DNA of 6,845 bases from Rhodobacterales bacterium (GTDB lineage: Bacteria; Pseudomonadota; Alphaproteobacteria; Rhodobacterales; Rhodobacteraceae): the NCBI GenBank assembly GCA_013298675.1, contig JAAFIJ010000155.1, forward strand, positions 1-6,845, written 5' to 3'. The notes beneath the pieces were generated by a model, which did no database searches, was not told where the DNA came from, and saw only the letters and a program-made list of their open reading frames with translations. The position numbers and the translations under genes were made by a program. Positions 6,819-6,845 of this stretch are shown in pieces; positions within the stretch are counted from its first letter, which is position 1, and each line of letters begins with the position of its first letter.

Positions 6819-6845
6819 TCAATCGTTTTGGATCAACGGAAGGTT
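6819..6845 (-). other. Possible last codons of an upstream minus-strand gene
   Basis: Reading inward from the right edge on the minus strand, one frame gives NLPLIQND then TGA (stop at 6819-6821) and another gives TFR then TGA (stop at 6833-6835). Either stop lies 10-24 nt before the strong hairpin, the spacing expected for a gene followed by a terminator-like stem. A complete HAAT transporter needs a substrate-binding protein, and none is encoded elsewhere in the window, so this is a reasonable place for its end. Only 13-27 bases are visible, too few to confirm a gene or choose the frame. Confidence 0.25.

Overview
The window looks like a marine Rhodobacteraceae-type alphaproteobacterium. 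This rests on the moderate GC, the character of the proteins, and the pairing of a branched-chain-amino-acid-type (HAAT) ABC transporter with a large FAD/GcvT-fold demethylating dehydrogenase. That is inference from protein style, not a database match. Every supported gene lies on the minus strand, so the biological reading order runs from the right end to the left end.

Layout in transcription order. At the right edge (about 6819-6845) there may be the last few codons of an upstream minus-strand gene, possibly the missing substrate-binding protein. Next comes a 129-bp non-coding stretch (6717-6845) packed with three adjacent inverted repeats, including a perfect 12-bp GC-rich hairpin. Then follow a LivG-type ATPase (5937-6716), an unrecognised 173-residue secreted protein overlapping it by ATGA (5419-5940), a LivF-type ATPase (4705-5415), a LivH-type permease (3628-4638) and a LivM-type permease (2328-3626). 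After a 147-bp gap comes a dimethylglycine/sarcosine-dehydrogenase-family flavoprotein (2180 down to beyond position 1, C-terminus cut off by the window).

The junctions (4-bp overlap, 3-bp gap, 66-bp gap, 1-bp gap) indicate one operon for the transporter, with translational coupling at several points. The dehydrogenase has its own strong ribosome-binding site and a small inverted repeat in its leader, so it may be co-transcribed or have its own promoter.

Working model (inference): the transporter brings in a small amino-acid-like or N-methylated substrate. The cytoplasmic flavoprotein oxidatively demethylates it or a derivative, handing the one-carbon unit to tetrahydrofolate in its GcvT domain. 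The least explained element is the secreted Cys/His-rich small protein inside the transporter operon. No tRNA, rRNA, CRISPR or mobile element was seen, and no gap between genes exceeds 150 bp.
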